Under the pieces are notes generated by a model that ran no database searches, was not told the origin of the DNA, and worked only from the letters and a program-made list of their open reading frames with translations. Of a DNA stretch of 64,000 nucleotides, positions 63,617-64,000 are shown one piece after another (the first letter of the stretch is position 1; every line of letters starts with the position of its first letter). This DNA is from Caulifigura coniformis (GTDB lineage Bacteria > Planctomycetota > Planctomycetia > Planctomycetales > Planctomycetaceae): assembly GCF_007745175.1 (NCBI RefSeq), contig NZ_CP036271.1, forward strand, positions 5,778,314 to 5,842,313, in the 5' to 3' direction. The position numbers and the translations under genes are program-made.

Positions 63617-64000
63617 TCAGTCACGCTCAAGCTTCGCCGTCATCGATTCTCCGCCGTACTTCGCCACCAGCTTCTGGCAGGCATCGCGGATTCTCGGATC
63701 GGTCCGTTGATTGTGAAGCTCAACCAGCGCGCCGGCCACCTTCAATTTCAGGGAATCGGGGATTCCGAATCCCAGTCCCCACAGGGCCCGGCCGCCGTTG
63801 TTGACCCAGTCTGGATCGCTGAGCGTCTCGATCAGGCATGCGATCACCGCTTCATTCTTCTCGGAGAGCGTCGAGACCCCGAAATAGATCGCGTCATGAT
63901 GCGAGGCCTGATCCGAAACCAGTTCGACCAGCCGGGCGGCCAGCGCGTCAGAAACACGCGCCCCCCACAGCCCTCGCAGCACTTCGCGACGAACGTTCCG
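63617..64000 (-). CDS. HEAT-repeat-like protein (5' end outside the window)
   Basis: The frame is open to the window edge, so only the C-terminal part is seen. It is helical with HEAT-like spacing (LAARLVELVSDQASHHDAIYFGVSTL, AVIACLIETLSDPDWVNNGGRALWGLG). The end is a charged tail. A GTG at 63982 is only the first internal start codon. Function unknown; proteins of this type are usually scaffolds. Confidence 0.55.
   Translation of the reverse strand, partial: RNVRREVLRGLWGARVSDALAARLVELVSDQASHHDAIYFGVSTLSEKNEAVIACLIETLSDPDWVNNGGRALWGLGFGIPDSLKLKVAGALVELHNQRTDPRIRDACQKLVAKYGGESMTAKLERD

Overview
The window is one continuous high-GC bacterial chromosome segment with dense coding on both strands. 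The gene content points to a planctomycete (Planctomycetota, probably Planctomycetales): a DUF1549/DUF1553 cytochrome-type surface protein with a CX4CH motif, two secreted sulfatases, a BNR sialidase, a ThuA-domain protein, several Gfo/Idh/MocA oxidoreductases, a DUF1573 protein, PQQ-propeller secreted proteins, heme-PDZ chimeras, and lipid A genes showing a Gram-negative envelope. I cannot name the genus from the sequence alone. No tRNA, rRNA, CRISPR array or prophage was seen.

1-13.6 kb is a respiratory operon, all on the + strand. It starts with the 3' part of a giant octaheme cytochrome carrying a PDZ domain. A cupredoxin-like lipoprotein, a small lipoprotein and a diheme cytochrome c lipoprotein follow. 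Then come cytochrome oxidase subunits II and I, heme A synthase, heme O synthase, and subunits III and IV, ending in a clear intrinsic terminator at 13573-13597. Together they look like a quinol-to-oxygen branch: multiheme/cupredoxin carriers feeding a CuA oxidase of the A2 (YSHP) type, with its own heme A maturation genes.

13.6-24.3 kb holds housekeeping and envelope genes: prs, tsaC/sua5, a terpenoid-cyclase-fold protein, an SH3-like secreted protein, a membrane-anchored HtrA protease, an ExbD-like protein, an SPFH protein, a Rieske ferredoxin, a DUF58 protein overlapping moaE, and leuC. A 723-base non-coding stretch (24328-25050) separates leuC from the next block.

25.0-28.8 kb is an envelope/lipid A operon: ompH(skp)-lpxC-lpxA followed by a Gfo/Idh/MocA oxidoreductase that may be GnnA-like, closed by a 14-bp perfect hairpin.

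28.9-43.7 kb is a mixed catabolic and housekeeping region: sialidase, ABC ATPase, two sulfatases flanking thiL and a PAP-phosphatase-like gene, a thioredoxin/heme/double-PDZ chimera, galM, a HicAB module whose toxin carries an in-frame stop, a second Gfo/Idh/MocA gene, a PEGA lipoprotein and a small monoheme cytochrome.

43.8-44.85 kb is an IS630-family element (about 1027 bp, TA target duplication). It landed inside the stop codon of an outer-membrane-type protein gene and changed TAA to TAG without altering the protein.

44.8-64 kb carries that protein, the DUF1549/DUF1553 protein, a membrane beta-propeller protein, a BFD-like [2Fe-2S] protein, ThuA, an M28 peptidase with PDZ, an ABC-2 permease, a BamB-like PQQ protein, nnrD, DUF1573, a dTDP-glucose dehydratase overlapping a Nudix hydrolase, a receiver-only response regulator, truA, a GT-C-like membrane protein, a secreted BCP-type peroxiredoxin, a VOC protein, and a HEAT-like protein cut by the window end. 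Functional names come from reading motifs and family resemblance; no database search was run.
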